From RGIG5612 sp045627365 (lineage in GTDB: Bacteria > Bacillota > Clostridia > Lachnospirales > Lachnospiraceae), in assembly GCA_045627365.1 (NCBI GenBank), contig JAZQNN010000036.1, positions 34,406 through 98,405 of the forward strand: DNA of 64,000 nucleotides, given 5' to 3'. The notes under the pieces were generated by a model. That model made no database searches. It saw only the letters and a list, made by a program, of their open reading frames with translations, and was not told the origin of the DNA. The translations under genes were made by a program, and so were the position numbers. Of this stretch, positions 33,468 through 41,624 are shown piece by piece (position 1 is the first letter of the stretch; each line of letters opens with the position of its first letter).

Positions 33468-34031
33468 TCACTTCTCGATAGGTCTGTAAATGATATACAT
33501 CGAATCATTCACTTCCGGATCAAAAGAGTCCACAATGACATAAGACTGCTTAGCCTTGAAGAAGAAAGCATCTGCCTCTTCTGCCTGATACGGATTGCCA
33601 TACGCGTTCAGAAGCTGCGTTGCTACGGCGTTATATATGTCAGCGTCAGCTCCTGCGATCAGCACTGTGGCAAGCGAAAGGCCGTTCTCATCGAATGTCA
33701 ATGTAGCCGTTCCGTCAACGCCTGTAAGTCCCAGATAGTTATCTTCGAAAATATACAGATCATTGTCAGATATAGCAAAATCCAGCATGCGTCCGGTGCC
33801 TTCGTATTTTTGATTGATTTCTTCTATAGAGGTGCCCCACGGATTACCGTCGTAGTATCCTTTTGGATCAAGGCCCTTTGGTGCCCGGCCCAGTATTACA
33901 ACAAAAATAACTGCCGCGATGACAACGATCGCTCCGGCAAGTATCAGCCACTTGTAATCTTTCTTCGGAGCTGCGTTTGTATTCGCATTTTTCCAATCGT
34001 ATTTCTTTTTTCTTATCTTCTTGGTCGACAT
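33468..34031 (-). CDS. Single-pass membrane protein of unknown function
   Basis: 187 residues. A basic N-terminus (KKIRKKKYDWK) precedes one membrane segment (about 27-48), so the C-terminal 135 residues should lie outside. That part has a small alpha/beta pattern (GNPWGTSIEEINQKYEG) reminiscent of domains in which a short helix follows a GTS motif, but I do not recognise a family. AAGGA precedes the ATG. It converges on the pot operon with 6 nt between the stops and no hairpin visible. Confidence 0.65.
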   Translation of the reverse strand: MSTKKIRKKKYDWKNANTNAAPKKDYKWLILAGAIVVIAAVIFVVILGRAPKGLDPKGYYDGNPWGTSIEEINQKYEGTGRMLDFAISDNDLYIFEDNYLGLTGVDGTATLTFDENGLSLATVLIAGADADIYNAVATQLLNAYGNPYQAEEADAFFFKAKQSYVIVDSFDPEVNDSMYIIYRPIEK

Positions 34032-34195
34032 AGCTTTTCCTTATTTTCTTCGGCTTTACGGCCTCATATTTGACTCGGCACAGTATAGCATATTGTGGGT
34101 TTTGTGTGCAACCATCCGTCAATAAAACAGTTGAATTGAACCACCCGATGTTATAAAATATTTTAAATAGATTTGAAGGTTTTGTAGGTAAGGTT

Positions 34196-35404
34196 ATGGC
34201 AGCAAGAAACAAGAAATTTATCAAGTTTCGTCATAAATTCTATTATTGGTTCTGCCGTCCGGGTGGTTTCATCATGGAGCTACTGTGTGGCTTTAAGAGC
34301 CGTGTCTTCCGTATCAGGAAGGGCGAGCAGTATATAATCCTCGCCAACCATCAATCACAGCTTGATCCTATTTATCTGGCTATGGGCTTTAACAAGCCTG
34401 TATATATGCTGGCCACCGACAACCTTTTCAGCAATTCGTTTTCATCCAAGATGCTTGTGCATTGCTTCAGTCCGATCCGTAAGCTCAAGGCAAATGCCAT
34501 GGATGTTGCCTGCATGAGGACTGTTCATCAGGTCGTCAAGGAAGGCGGCAATATCGGTATATTTGCGGAAGGCAACCGCGCGTGGGCTGATTTCCAGTTC
34601 AATATCGCTCCTGCGATCGCCAAGCTTGTTAAAGGGCTTAAGATTCCTATCGCTTTCTATAATTTCCACGGCGGCTACGGAGTTGACCCTCGTTGGGGTG
34701 GCAAGAGGCGTAAGGGTCGCTATACCGGAAGCGTGAGCCAGGTGCTGAGCGTAGAAGAGATCTCTTCTATGAGCAATGGCGAACTGTATGAGCGGATCGT
34801 ATCCGGCGTCCGTGTCATCGACTCCGACAGTGGAGAAAAATATATATCCGACGAACGCGCCGAATACCTCGAGCGTGCTGTCTATGTCTGCCCGGTATGC
34901 GGAAGCGTCCATACCCTGAAGTCGGAAGGCAATTACATAACCTGTTCGAATTGCCATACAGCAGTCGAATATACTGAGGATCTGAAGTTAAGATCTGACA
35001 ATCCTAACTTCCCATTCACGTCTTTGGCATCCTGGTGGGAGTTTCAGCAGAAGTGGACTCTTAACTACGAGATCAAGCCGGGCGAGATCATTTTCACCGA
35101 TGAGAATGTCTCACTCTTTGACAAAACTACAAATGAACACATCGAGATCGCGACAGGAACTTTAAGCCTGTCAGATACCGAATTAAAAGTCGGCGACTAC
35201 TCAATCCCGACATCCGAAATCGAAACATTCACCGTTTACGGCAAAGGCCGCATTCTTCTCGGATGCGGTGAAAAATCATACTATGTCGAAGGTGAACTGC
35301 GCTTCAATCCGATCAAATATGTATTTATGTTAAACCGCGTTACATCTTCTGAAAGAGAGGACTTTTATTATGGACTCCATACAAACGATAACCTCCTTCG
35401 GTGA
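34196..35404 (+). CDS. PlsC-like acyltransferase with zinc ribbon and extra C-terminal domain
   Basis: 402 residues. The acyltransferase domain (about 25-215) has the catalytic NHQSQLD (H52, D57) and the acyl/phosphate-binding motif FAEGNR, a variant of the usual FPEGTR. These enzymes acylate lysophosphatidic acid at the membrane. A four-cysteine zinc ribbon follows at about 231-256 (CPVCG, CSNCH), then about 140 residues rich in beta strands, perhaps PH-like. Normal PlsC is about 200-250 residues, so the C-terminal half is an addition. GGTAAGG stands before the ATG. The end overlaps the next gene by 35 nt. Confidence 0.75.
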   Translation: MAARNKKFIKFRHKFYYWFCRPGGFIMELLCGFKSRVFRIRKGEQYIILANHQSQLDPIYLAMGFNKPVYMLATDNLFSNSFSSKMLVHCFSPIRKLKANAMDVACMRTVHQVVKEGGNIGIFAEGNRAWADFQFNIAPAIAKLVKGLKIPIAFYNFHGGYGVDPRWGGKRRKGRYTGSVSQVLSVEEISSMSNGELYERIVSGVRVIDSDSGEKYISDERAEYLERAVYVCPVCGSVHTLKSEGNYITCSNCHTAVEYTEDLKLRSDNPNFPFTSLASWWEFQQKWTLNYEIKPGEIIFTDENVSLFDKTTNEHIEIATGTLSLSDTELKVGDYSIPTSEIETFTVYGKGRILLGCGEKSYYVEGELRFNPIKYVFMLNRVTSSEREDFYYGLHTNDNLLR

Positions 35405-36752
35405 TTCATCTGTCTGGGTATTTCTCATTCAGCTGTTCATCCTGGCATTTGCCCTGATCCTGGGCAATATCCTGAGAAGGAAGATCAAGATCTTACGTAT
35501 AAGCCTGATCCCGGCAGCAATCATCGGCGGCATTATCCTGATGATCCTCAAAGCAATGCCGTGGTTCAAGGGGCTTATCGATCAGAGCATGATGGAGCTT
35601 TTCGCATATCACTGCCTGCCGATCGGATTTATCGCGATCTCACTTAAGCGCGGCAGGACCAATTCCATGGCCCCTGTAAGAACCATTCTCGCAACGGGTG
35701 TTGTTCAGGGTGGCTCTTATATGATCCAGGCGATTTTCGGTCTTATTATTACATGCATTTTTGCTGTTACTCTTCCGGGTGGTTTCTTCCCGGGCTCCGG
35801 CGTAATTCTGGCTCTTGGCTTCGGTCAGGGAACCGGTCAGGCACTGAACTACGGTAAGATCTTCGAGATGGATTACGGATTTGAAGGCGGCGCTACATGG
35901 GGTCTTACGATCGCTACAGTCGGATTCTTAGTTGCCTCGGTTGTCGGCGTTGTCTACATGAACATTCTTCGTAGCAAAGGCAGGCTCAAGATCGCCTCAG
36001 AGTCTGACAAGAATCTATCAACTCTTGAAGATTACACCTCTGACAATGAGATCCCTCACGCAGAATCGGTCGACAAATTCACCATAAACATCAGTCTTGT
36101 TCTTCTGCTTTACGGCATTACATACGTTATCATGCGTCTTGTAAACGTTAACATGGTATGGGGCTTTAACTTCCTTCTGGGCGCTCTGGTCGCTCTCGGA
36201 GCCAAGACTCTTATGTCCCACCTGCGTAAAGTCAATGTAATGCACAGAGAACTTACTAATGACTATCTGCTCGACAGACTCAGCGGCTTCGTATTCGATA
36301 TTATGATCATCGCCGGCGTTGCAGCCATCGACCTGACCACTCTTTCCAAGATGTGGTGGCAGCTGACGATCATCTGCGTAGTCGGAACGATCGTAACCTT
36401 CATATATCTCAGATACGTTACCAAGAGGCTTTATCCGGGATATGCCGAGGAAGCTTTCTTCTCACTTTTCGGAATGATGACCGGAACTGCAAGCAACGGT
36501 ATCATCCTTCTTCGCGAGATCGACCCGAAGTTCGAAACACCTGCTTCCAGCAACCTCGTGCTTTCAGGTCTGCCGGCTATCGTGTTCGGCGGCGGCTTAC
36601 TGATACTGCTCAGCTACATTCCAAAGGGCCTCAAGGAGTCAATTATCTCACTTATCATACTGGTCGTAGCCTTTGTGGTATTTAACATAGTGCTGCTGTT
36701 CACACCACTCTTTAAAGAGAAAAAGAAGAAGCAGAAAGACGTACAGGAATAA
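35370..36752 (+). CDS. GltS-type sodium/glutamate symporter family protein
   Basis: 460 residues with about twelve hydrophobic segments. GltS/ESS family features include LGFGQGTGQALNYGKIFE and FEGGATWGLTIATVGFLVAS, which resemble the conserved pore region of the sodium:glutamate symporters, and the repeat in the second half (FGMMTGTASNGIILLREIDP). It probably takes up an amino or organic acid with Na+. GAGAGGAC precedes the ATG, which lies inside the acyltransferase gene (35-nt overlap). The substrate cannot be told from sequence. Confidence 0.78.
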   Translation: MDSIQTITSFGDSSVWVFLIQLFILAFALILGNILRRKIKILRISLIPAAIIGGIILMILKAMPWFKGLIDQSMMELFAYHCLPIGFIAISLKRGRTNSMAPVRTILATGVVQGGSYMIQAIFGLIITCIFAVTLPGGFFPGSGVILALGFGQGTGQALNYGKIFEMDYGFEGGATWGLTIATVGFLVASVVGVVYMNILRSKGRLKIASESDKNLSTLEDYTSDNEIPHAESVDKFTINISLVLLLYGITYVIMRLVNVNMVWGFNFLLGALVALGAKTLMSHLRKVNVMHRELTNDYLLDRLSGFVFDIMIIAGVAAIDLTTLSKMWWQLTIICVVGTIVTFIYLRYVTKRLYPGYAEEAFFSLFGMMTGTASNGIILLREIDPKFETPASSNLVLSGLPAIVFGGGLLILLSYIPKGLKESIISLIILVVAFVVFNIVLLFTPLFKEKKKKQKDVQE

Positions 36753-36754
36753 AC

Positions 36755-36798
36755 AAAAAAACACCGGGCCTCGAGTATGAAGTCCGGTGTCTTTTTTA
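36755..36798. terminator. Terminator between the GltS-like and DUF1858 genes
   Basis: Stem ACACCGG (36761-36767) with CCGGTGT (36784-36790), A-run before and T-run after. It can serve both converging genes. Confidence 0.85.
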
Positions 36799-36813
36799 AC
36801 TATATTCAAATAA

Positions 36814-37017
36814 TTACTTGCTTGCAAGAAATGCGTTCATCTTGGCTACTATCTGCTCTGCATTTGTGCCATGAACATAGCAAGCTTCCTCAAGGCTCTC
36901 AGCCTGTGCTGACGGGCATCCCAGGCAATGCATGCCTGTTTCAAGAAGAATAGGGATAAGTCCTTCATCAACTCTCAAGATTTCGCCGATCGTCATATCC
37001 TTAGTAATTGTTGTCAT
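36814..37017 (-). CDS. DUF1858 domain protein
   Basis: 67 residues, starting at the ATG at 37017, which has CAGGAGGG before it. The DUF1858 pattern is clear: MTIGEILRVDEGLIPILLETGMHCLGCPSAQAESL, seen here as TIGEIL, then C31-x-x-C34, then ESLEEAC. Such small proteins occur in anaerobes, often near redox and Fe-S enzymes, and may bind metal or sense redox, but the role is not established. It diverges from a ferredoxin gene. Confidence 0.85.
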   Translation of the reverse strand: MTTITKDMTIGEILRVDEGLIPILLETGMHCLGCPSAQAESLEEACYVHGTNAEQIVAKMNAFLASK

Positions 37018-37082
37018 AATTCCCTCCTGTGAAAAACCCACTTGTTACAATGCCAAACGGCATACCTTTATAAGCGAAATGC

Positions 37083-37111
37083 ATTATATTATGTACACCC
37101 GGATTTTTCAA
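37083..37111 (-). promoter_or_regulatory. DUF1858 gene promoter
   Basis: Minus strand TTGAAA, 17 nt, TATAAT, near consensus, leader of about 60 nt with a small hairpin (ATGCC-GTTT-GGCAT). Confidence 0.8.
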
Positions 37112-37242
37112 GGTGCGCCGTGCAAAACTGTGGATATGTCTAATTTTGCAAGTTATTAAAGTCAGTTTTTTGATAAATTCGATATGTGCGAGCGGTGTAT
37201 TTTTTAAAATTCTGTGAAGTCTCCTTTTTTTTAATATATCTC

Positions 37243-37271
37243 TTGAATATTAGGGTGATATATATTAGAAT
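37243..37271 (+). promoter_or_regulatory. Ferredoxin promoter
   Basis: TTGAAT, 17 nt, TAGAAT. The leader of about 75 nt contains a CGGGG/CCCCG hairpin shortly before the Shine-Dalgarno site. The stretch 37112-37242 holds nothing I recognise. Confidence 0.65.
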
Positions 37272-37353
37272 TTTCACGTTGTCAAGGCAATAAACGGGGC
37301 AGTTCCTGATAAGGCCTCCCCGAGATTATGTATTTTAAAAGGAGGATATATCA

Positions 37354-37524
37354 ATGGCACGTGTGATTTCAGATGATTGCTTATGCTGTGGAACCTGCGC
37401 AGGCGATTGCCCGGTAGGCGCTATTTCTGAGGGAGACGGCAAATTCGTTATCGATCCTGATACCTGCATCGATTGTGGTGCATGTGAGGGAGCTTGCCCG
37501 GTAGGCGCTATCTCAGCTGAGTAA
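37354..37524 (+). CDS. 2[4Fe-4S] ferredoxin
   Basis: 56 residues, too short for many gene finders, with AAGGAGG well placed before the ATG. Two clostridial-type cluster motifs are complete: CLCCGTCAGDCP and CIDCGACEGACP, each with C-x2-C-x2-C-x3-C-P spacing. It is a soluble low-potential electron carrier. The two halves are internally repeated, and even share an identical 18-nt stretch (37407-37424 and 37494-37511). It is monocistronic, with a strong terminator behind. Confidence 0.95.
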   Translation: MARVISDDCLCCGTCAGDCPVGAISEGDGKFVIDPDTCIDCGACEGACPVGAISAE

Positions 37525-37544
37525 TTTTTACCAACAGGTAAATC

Positions 37545-37575
37545 AAAAGGGACTGCATATGCAGTCCCTTTTTTA
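37545..37575. terminator. Terminator between ferredoxin and dnaB
   Basis: AAAAGGGACTGC with GCAGTCCCTTTT, loop ATAT, T-run on both strands. Shared by the converging ferredoxin and dnaB genes. Confidence 0.92.
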
Positions 37576-38931
37576 TTAATCGAATCTCTTTCTGTTATCT
37601 TTTAGTGTATTGACAAAACGTGTGTTCTGCGGAATCCATGTAAGCTCGACGGTTCCGACAGGGCCGTTTCTCTGCTTAGCTATGATTACCTCTGCAACAT
37701 TGACCTTCTCTGTGTCCGGATTGTAATAAGCGTCTCTGTACAGGAACATGATAAGGTCCGCGTCCTGCTCTATCGCGCCGGACTCACGGATATCCGAAAG
37801 AAGCGGTCTGTGATCCGGTCTGCTGTCCGCTGCACGGTTAAGCTGTGACAGGGCTATTACAGGCACGTTAAGCTCTCTTGCAAGCTGCTTTAAAGCTCTT
37901 GATATATCTGAAAGTTCCTGCTGCCTTGAATCAGTTCTTCCGCTGCCGGCAGACATCAGCTGGATATAGTCGATGATAATAAGCTGAATGTCCTTGTCCA
38001 TCTTATATTTGCGGCATTTGCTTCTGAGCTCGGCTACCGAAATGCCTGCAGTATCGTCGATGATCAGATCAGACCGACCGATCGTCTCCGCGCCTTCCAT
38101 AAGGCTTCCCCACTCGGACTGCTCAAGATTACCGGAACGGATCTTCTGCGCATCAACCCTTGATTCCATGGAAAGCAGACGGTTGACCAGCTGCTCCTTG
38201 GACATTTCCAGTGAGAATATAGCAACGCTCTTCTTGTCTCTGAAGCAGATGTTGTCTGCAAGTGAAAGAACGAATGCTGTCTTACCCATAGACGGTCTTG
38301 CTGCGATCAAGATAAAATCCGACTTCTGAAGACCGGTCGTCATGTTGTCAAGGTCAGTAAATCCCGTTGAAAGTCCGGTGACATGGCCCTTGGTCTTGGA
38401 TGCCTCTTCGATCTTCTGCAAAGCGCGTACTACGACATCACTGATCGGTTCGTATTCCGAGGAATTCCTTCCCTGGGTGATCTTGAAGACTTCCTTCTCG
38501 GTCTTATCCAGTACTTCATCGACAGATGTGCCCGGTGTGTAGCATTCTCTGGCGATATCCTCTGTCGTGTGCAAAAGACGCCTTAAGGTCGCGGTTTCAT
38601 ACACTATCTGCGCATAATACTTGACGTTGGCCGAAGTCGGTACCGCTGCCAGAATATCCCTGACATAATCTGCACTTGCCATTTCCTCCGGTGCGCCCTT
38701 CTCCTGCAGGCGATTGCTGAGCGTGACCACATCAATAGGTTTGCCGTTTGCATGTATCTCCTGCATAGCCTCGAAAATCAGGCCGTTGGATTTGGCATAG
38801 AAATCGTCCGGCATAAGCATTTCTGTCGCGATCTCGACTGCTTTTTCATCCATAAGCATTGAGCCGATAACAGACTGCTCGGCCTCTATGTTATGGGGCA
38901 TTATTTTTTTGATGAGAGCTTCATCTTCCAT
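37576..38931 (-). CDS. dnaB: Replicative DNA helicase
   Basis: 451 residues. The N-terminal domain opens with MPHNIEAEQSVIGSML and the RecA-like motor domain has Walker A ARPSMGKTAFVLSLA, Walker B LIIIDYIQLM, and QLNRAADSRPDHRPLLSDIRES broken here as QLNRAADSR and SDIRESGAIEQDADLI. The hexamer unwinds DNA ahead of the replisome. AAGGA precedes the ATG. It is last in the gdpP-rplI-dnaB cluster, an order common in Firmicutes. Confidence 0.96.
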   Translation of the reverse strand: MEDEALIKKIMPHNIEAEQSVIGSMLMDEKAVEIATEMLMPDDFYAKSNGLIFEAMQEIHANGKPIDVVTLSNRLQEKGAPEEMASADYVRDILAAVPTSANVKYYAQIVYETATLRRLLHTTEDIARECYTPGTSVDEVLDKTEKEVFKITQGRNSSEYEPISDVVVRALQKIEEASKTKGHVTGLSTGFTDLDNMTTGLQKSDFILIAARPSMGKTAFVLSLADNICFRDKKSVAIFSLEMSKEQLVNRLLSMESRVDAQKIRSGNLEQSEWGSLMEGAETIGRSDLIIDDTAGISVAELRSKCRKYKMDKDIQLIIIDYIQLMSAGSGRTDSRQQELSDISRALKQLARELNVPVIALSQLNRAADSRPDHRPLLSDIRESGAIEQDADLIMFLYRDAYYNPDTEKVNVAEVIIAKQRNGPVGTVELTWIPQNTRFVNTLKDNRKRFD

Positions 38932-38942
38932 TGAATGCGTCC

Positions 38943-39389
38943 TTATCCTTCAATAACGTTAACCATCAGCTGCGCGGTTACATCCTTGTGAAGTTTGATC
39001 TTAACTTCCTTGCTGCACAGCTCTTTGATCGGCTCATCAAGAACGATCTTCTTCTTGTCGATCTCAAGGCCGTACTGTGTCTGGAATGCAGCGGCTATTT
39101 CCTTGGAGGAAATGGCTCCGAACAATTTGCCGTTGCCGCCGGTCTTTATCTTGATCGTAACTGGTTTATTCTTGATCTCCTCTGCGAGTGCCTCGGCTGC
39201 TGCCTTGGTCTCACGTGCGACCTTCTCGTCATTAGCCTTCTTTAACTTAAGGTTATTCAGATTCTCAGCTGATGCCTCGATTCCTTTCTTTCTCGGAATA
39301 ATAAAATTCCTGGCATATCCGTCGCTTACGTCAACGATTTCACCTTTTTTCCCTAAAGTCTTTACATCCTCCGTCAAGATTACTTTCAT
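38943..39389 (-). CDS. rplI: 50S ribosomal protein L9
   Basis: 148 residues. The N-terminal domain MKVILTEDVKTLGKKGEIVDV and GYARNFIIPRKKGIEA are typical L9, followed by the long connecting helix and the C-terminal domain. GGAGGG before the ATG. The start overlaps the gdpP stop by 4 nt. Confidence 0.96.
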   Translation of the reverse strand: MKVILTEDVKTLGKKGEIVDVSDGYARNFIIPRKKGIEASAENLNNLKLKKANDEKVARETKAAAEALAEEIKNKPVTIKIKTGGNGKLFGAISSKEIAAAFQTQYGLEIDKKKIVLDEPIKELCSKEVKIKLHKDVTAQLMVNVIEG

Positions 39390-41431
39390 TGCAAAATACC
39401 CTCCTCTATCATCTTTCTTACTGTCATCTTAAGTTTTCTCTGGGCCTCTTCAATAGTTGTGCCCGCCATCTGAGTGCCGGCGATATTCAAGTGACCGCCG
39501 CCGCCCATGCGCTCCATCACGAGCTGTACGTTGACATCTCCGGACGAGCGCGCGCTTATATAAATCATGTTGTTATACTCTGTCAGTGCAAAGCTTCCGC
39601 GAATGCCCTTGATATCGAGCAGTTCGTTGGCCACCTGTGCCGCAAGGATGTTGGGATTATCGCCCTCAGCAGGGCAGACGACCATAACATAACCATCCGC
39701 GATGGTTTCAGCGGTTCTTAAGGAATCTGCCTTGATCAGCACATCCTCAAGCGTATCCTTGAACAGACCATTGACCTTGCTTACATCGGCTCCGCTCTTT
39801 CTGAGATATGCTGCCGCCTCGAAAGTCCTTACGCCTGTATTCTTGGTGAATCTGTCGGTATCGATCAGGATGCCGGCATACAGAGTTTCCGCCTCTCTCT
39901 TGGTAAGTCTGACATCGCCGGAAATATACTGCAGAAGCTCCGTGATCATCTCCGATGCAGAAGAAGCATTCGGCTCAACATACGAAAGAGCAACATTGTC
40001 TATCTTGTCTCCGCTCTGCAGGTGATGGTCTATCAAAACGATGGTACTCGTCTTGTAGATCAGATCCTTGCATTCGAAGATATCTGTCTTGTTAACATCG
40101 ACAATTACCAGGGCAGTCTTGTCATTAACGTAACCCGGCGCTTCCGCTACCGGCAGGAACGTCTCCTCTCCATAATCCGGATCATCAAGGAATCCTTCCA
40201 GTACAGGTCTTATCGCGTTGCTGAGCTCATCAAGAACGATATAGCCCTTCTTGCCCAGCATCTTCGCAACCTTCAAAACGCCTACAGCTGAGGCAAATGA
40301 ATCCATGTCCCCGGTCTTGTGGCCCATGATGACCACATTATCCTTATGCGAGATGATATCCTTAAGAGCAAGCGCGTTGATCCTGGCTTTGACACGTGTA
40401 TTCTTCTCAACGGTCTTGGTCTTGCCGCCGTAGAAGTAAACTCTTTCTCCGTCTTTAAGAACGACCTGGTCGCCTCCGCGGCCAAGAGCCAGCTCCAATG
40501 CATCCCTTGCGTATGAATAATCCTTAACATAGTCTTCGCCGACGCCAACGCCCATACTGATCGTAACAGGGATCTCCGAGCCGGTATCTATCTCCTTGAT
40601 CATGTCCAGAAGGTCAAATCTGGCGCGCTGCATAGCCGGAAGGCACTTTCTCTTGAAGACGATAAAATATCTGTCCTTCTCTGTCTTACGCACGAGCCCG
40701 CCGACGCTGTCAAAATAGCTTCCGACAGCTTTATCTACAAGTGCCGCTGTCAGCGATTGCTCTACATCGTCAAGTGATGAGATCATCTCAACGTAGTTAT
40801 CTATCTGCAGGATTCCTACAACCATCTGCTGCTCTGCCGACCTGATCATCATGTTGACGATCTCAGTCTCGTCAAACAGCTGCACCGTCAGCACATACGG
40901 GATATCAGCTTTGGCAGTCAGTACACCTGATGAGAAAAGCTCATCGTTTACAGGAAGTTTGCCAAAATGAAGCCTGTAACTCCTTTTATCATATACGGTC
41001 TTTATATCCCATTCAGCATCCTTCGAATCAAGGTCCGATGCCGCAAGCGATTTAAATACCTCGCAAATATTCCCGGTCTCCGGCTCTCCCTCGAAGAAAC
41101 GCCCGAACCTCTTATTGTACAGAAGAATTGTTCCGTCAGGCAGCGCGACAACGAAAGGCAGCGGAAAGTCATCGATAAATTCACTTTCCATCGTTTGGTA
41201 AGACCTGGCATAGTTCACCAAAACTCCGATGGCTTTCTTCCTGACAACGAAGAACAAAACAGCACAGCCTGCCAGATAAAGCAAAGTTATTGCAAGCACT
41301 ACCAGACCCGCCTTGGTATCAAAAGTAAACGTATACCCGCAGCCTATTGCCAGCAAAACTCCACAGGCGACTACGAATATCATCAGCCCGTTGGAGATCG
41401 CTCCTATTCCGATCTTTTTTTCCTTTTTCAT
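39386..41431 (-). CDS. gdpP: Cyclic-di-AMP phosphodiesterase GdpP
   Basis: 681 residues from the ATG at 41431 (GGAG upstream). Two membrane segments (about 10-60), a PAS-like domain (about 75-180), a degenerate GGDEF domain (about 195-330), then DHH and DHHA1 domains (about 345-681). Key parts are GHKTGDMDSFASAVGV, the DHH motif VLIDHHLQ and the C-terminal GGGGHLNIAGTQ. It breaks down the second messenger c-di-AMP, which controls potassium and osmotic balance in Firmicutes. Gene order with rplI and dnaB matches yybT-rplI-dnaC of Bacillus. Confidence 0.94.
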   Translation of the reverse strand: MKKEKKIGIGAISNGLMIFVVACGVLLAIGCGYTFTFDTKAGLVVLAITLLYLAGCAVLFFVVRKKAIGVLVNYARSYQTMESEFIDDFPLPFVVALPDGTILLYNKRFGRFFEGEPETGNICEVFKSLAASDLDSKDAEWDIKTVYDKRSYRLHFGKLPVNDELFSSGVLTAKADIPYVLTVQLFDETEIVNMMIRSAEQQMVVGILQIDNYVEMISSLDDVEQSLTAALVDKAVGSYFDSVGGLVRKTEKDRYFIVFKRKCLPAMQRARFDLLDMIKEIDTGSEIPVTISMGVGVGEDYVKDYSYARDALELALGRGGDQVVLKDGERVYFYGGKTKTVEKNTRVKARINALALKDIISHKDNVVIMGHKTGDMDSFASAVGVLKVAKMLGKKGYIVLDELSNAIRPVLEGFLDDPDYGEETFLPVAEAPGYVNDKTALVIVDVNKTDIFECKDLIYKTSTIVLIDHHLQSGDKIDNVALSYVEPNASSASEMITELLQYISGDVRLTKREAETLYAGILIDTDRFTKNTGVRTFEAAAYLRKSGADVSKVNGLFKDTLEDVLIKADSLRTAETIADGYVMVVCPAEGDNPNILAAQVANELLDIKGIRGSFALTEYNNMIYISARSSGDVNVQLVMERMGGGGHLNIAGTQMAGTTIEEAQRKLKMTVRKMIEEGILQ

Positions 41432-41502
41432 ATATCTTCTCCCGTTTCCGAGACCTAAGGCAGCGAAACGTGCCACTGCTCCAAATTACAGTTTGATAGG
41501 AT

Positions 41503-41508
41503 ATTATA
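41503..41508 (-). promoter_or_regulatory. -10 box of the gdpP operon (candidate)
   Basis: Minus strand TATAAT with no strong -35 at 16-18 nt. A leader of about 65 nt to the gdpP ATG would follow. Confidence 0.4.
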
Positions 41509-41569
41509 CTATATATTTAAACTTAAAGATAGTACCAATGTTAATTGGAGGACATAAGGCGATAATAGC

Positions 41570-41599
41570 AAAACAGGCGTCCCTTATCCGGGACGCCTG
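41570..41599 (-). terminator. Terminator after the AGCS symporter
   Basis: Perfect 10-bp stem (41574-41583 with 41590-41599), 6-nt loop, then TTTTGCT on the minus strand. Confidence 0.8.
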
Positions 41600-41624
41600 C
41601 ACGTTATTTACGAGGAATATTTAC

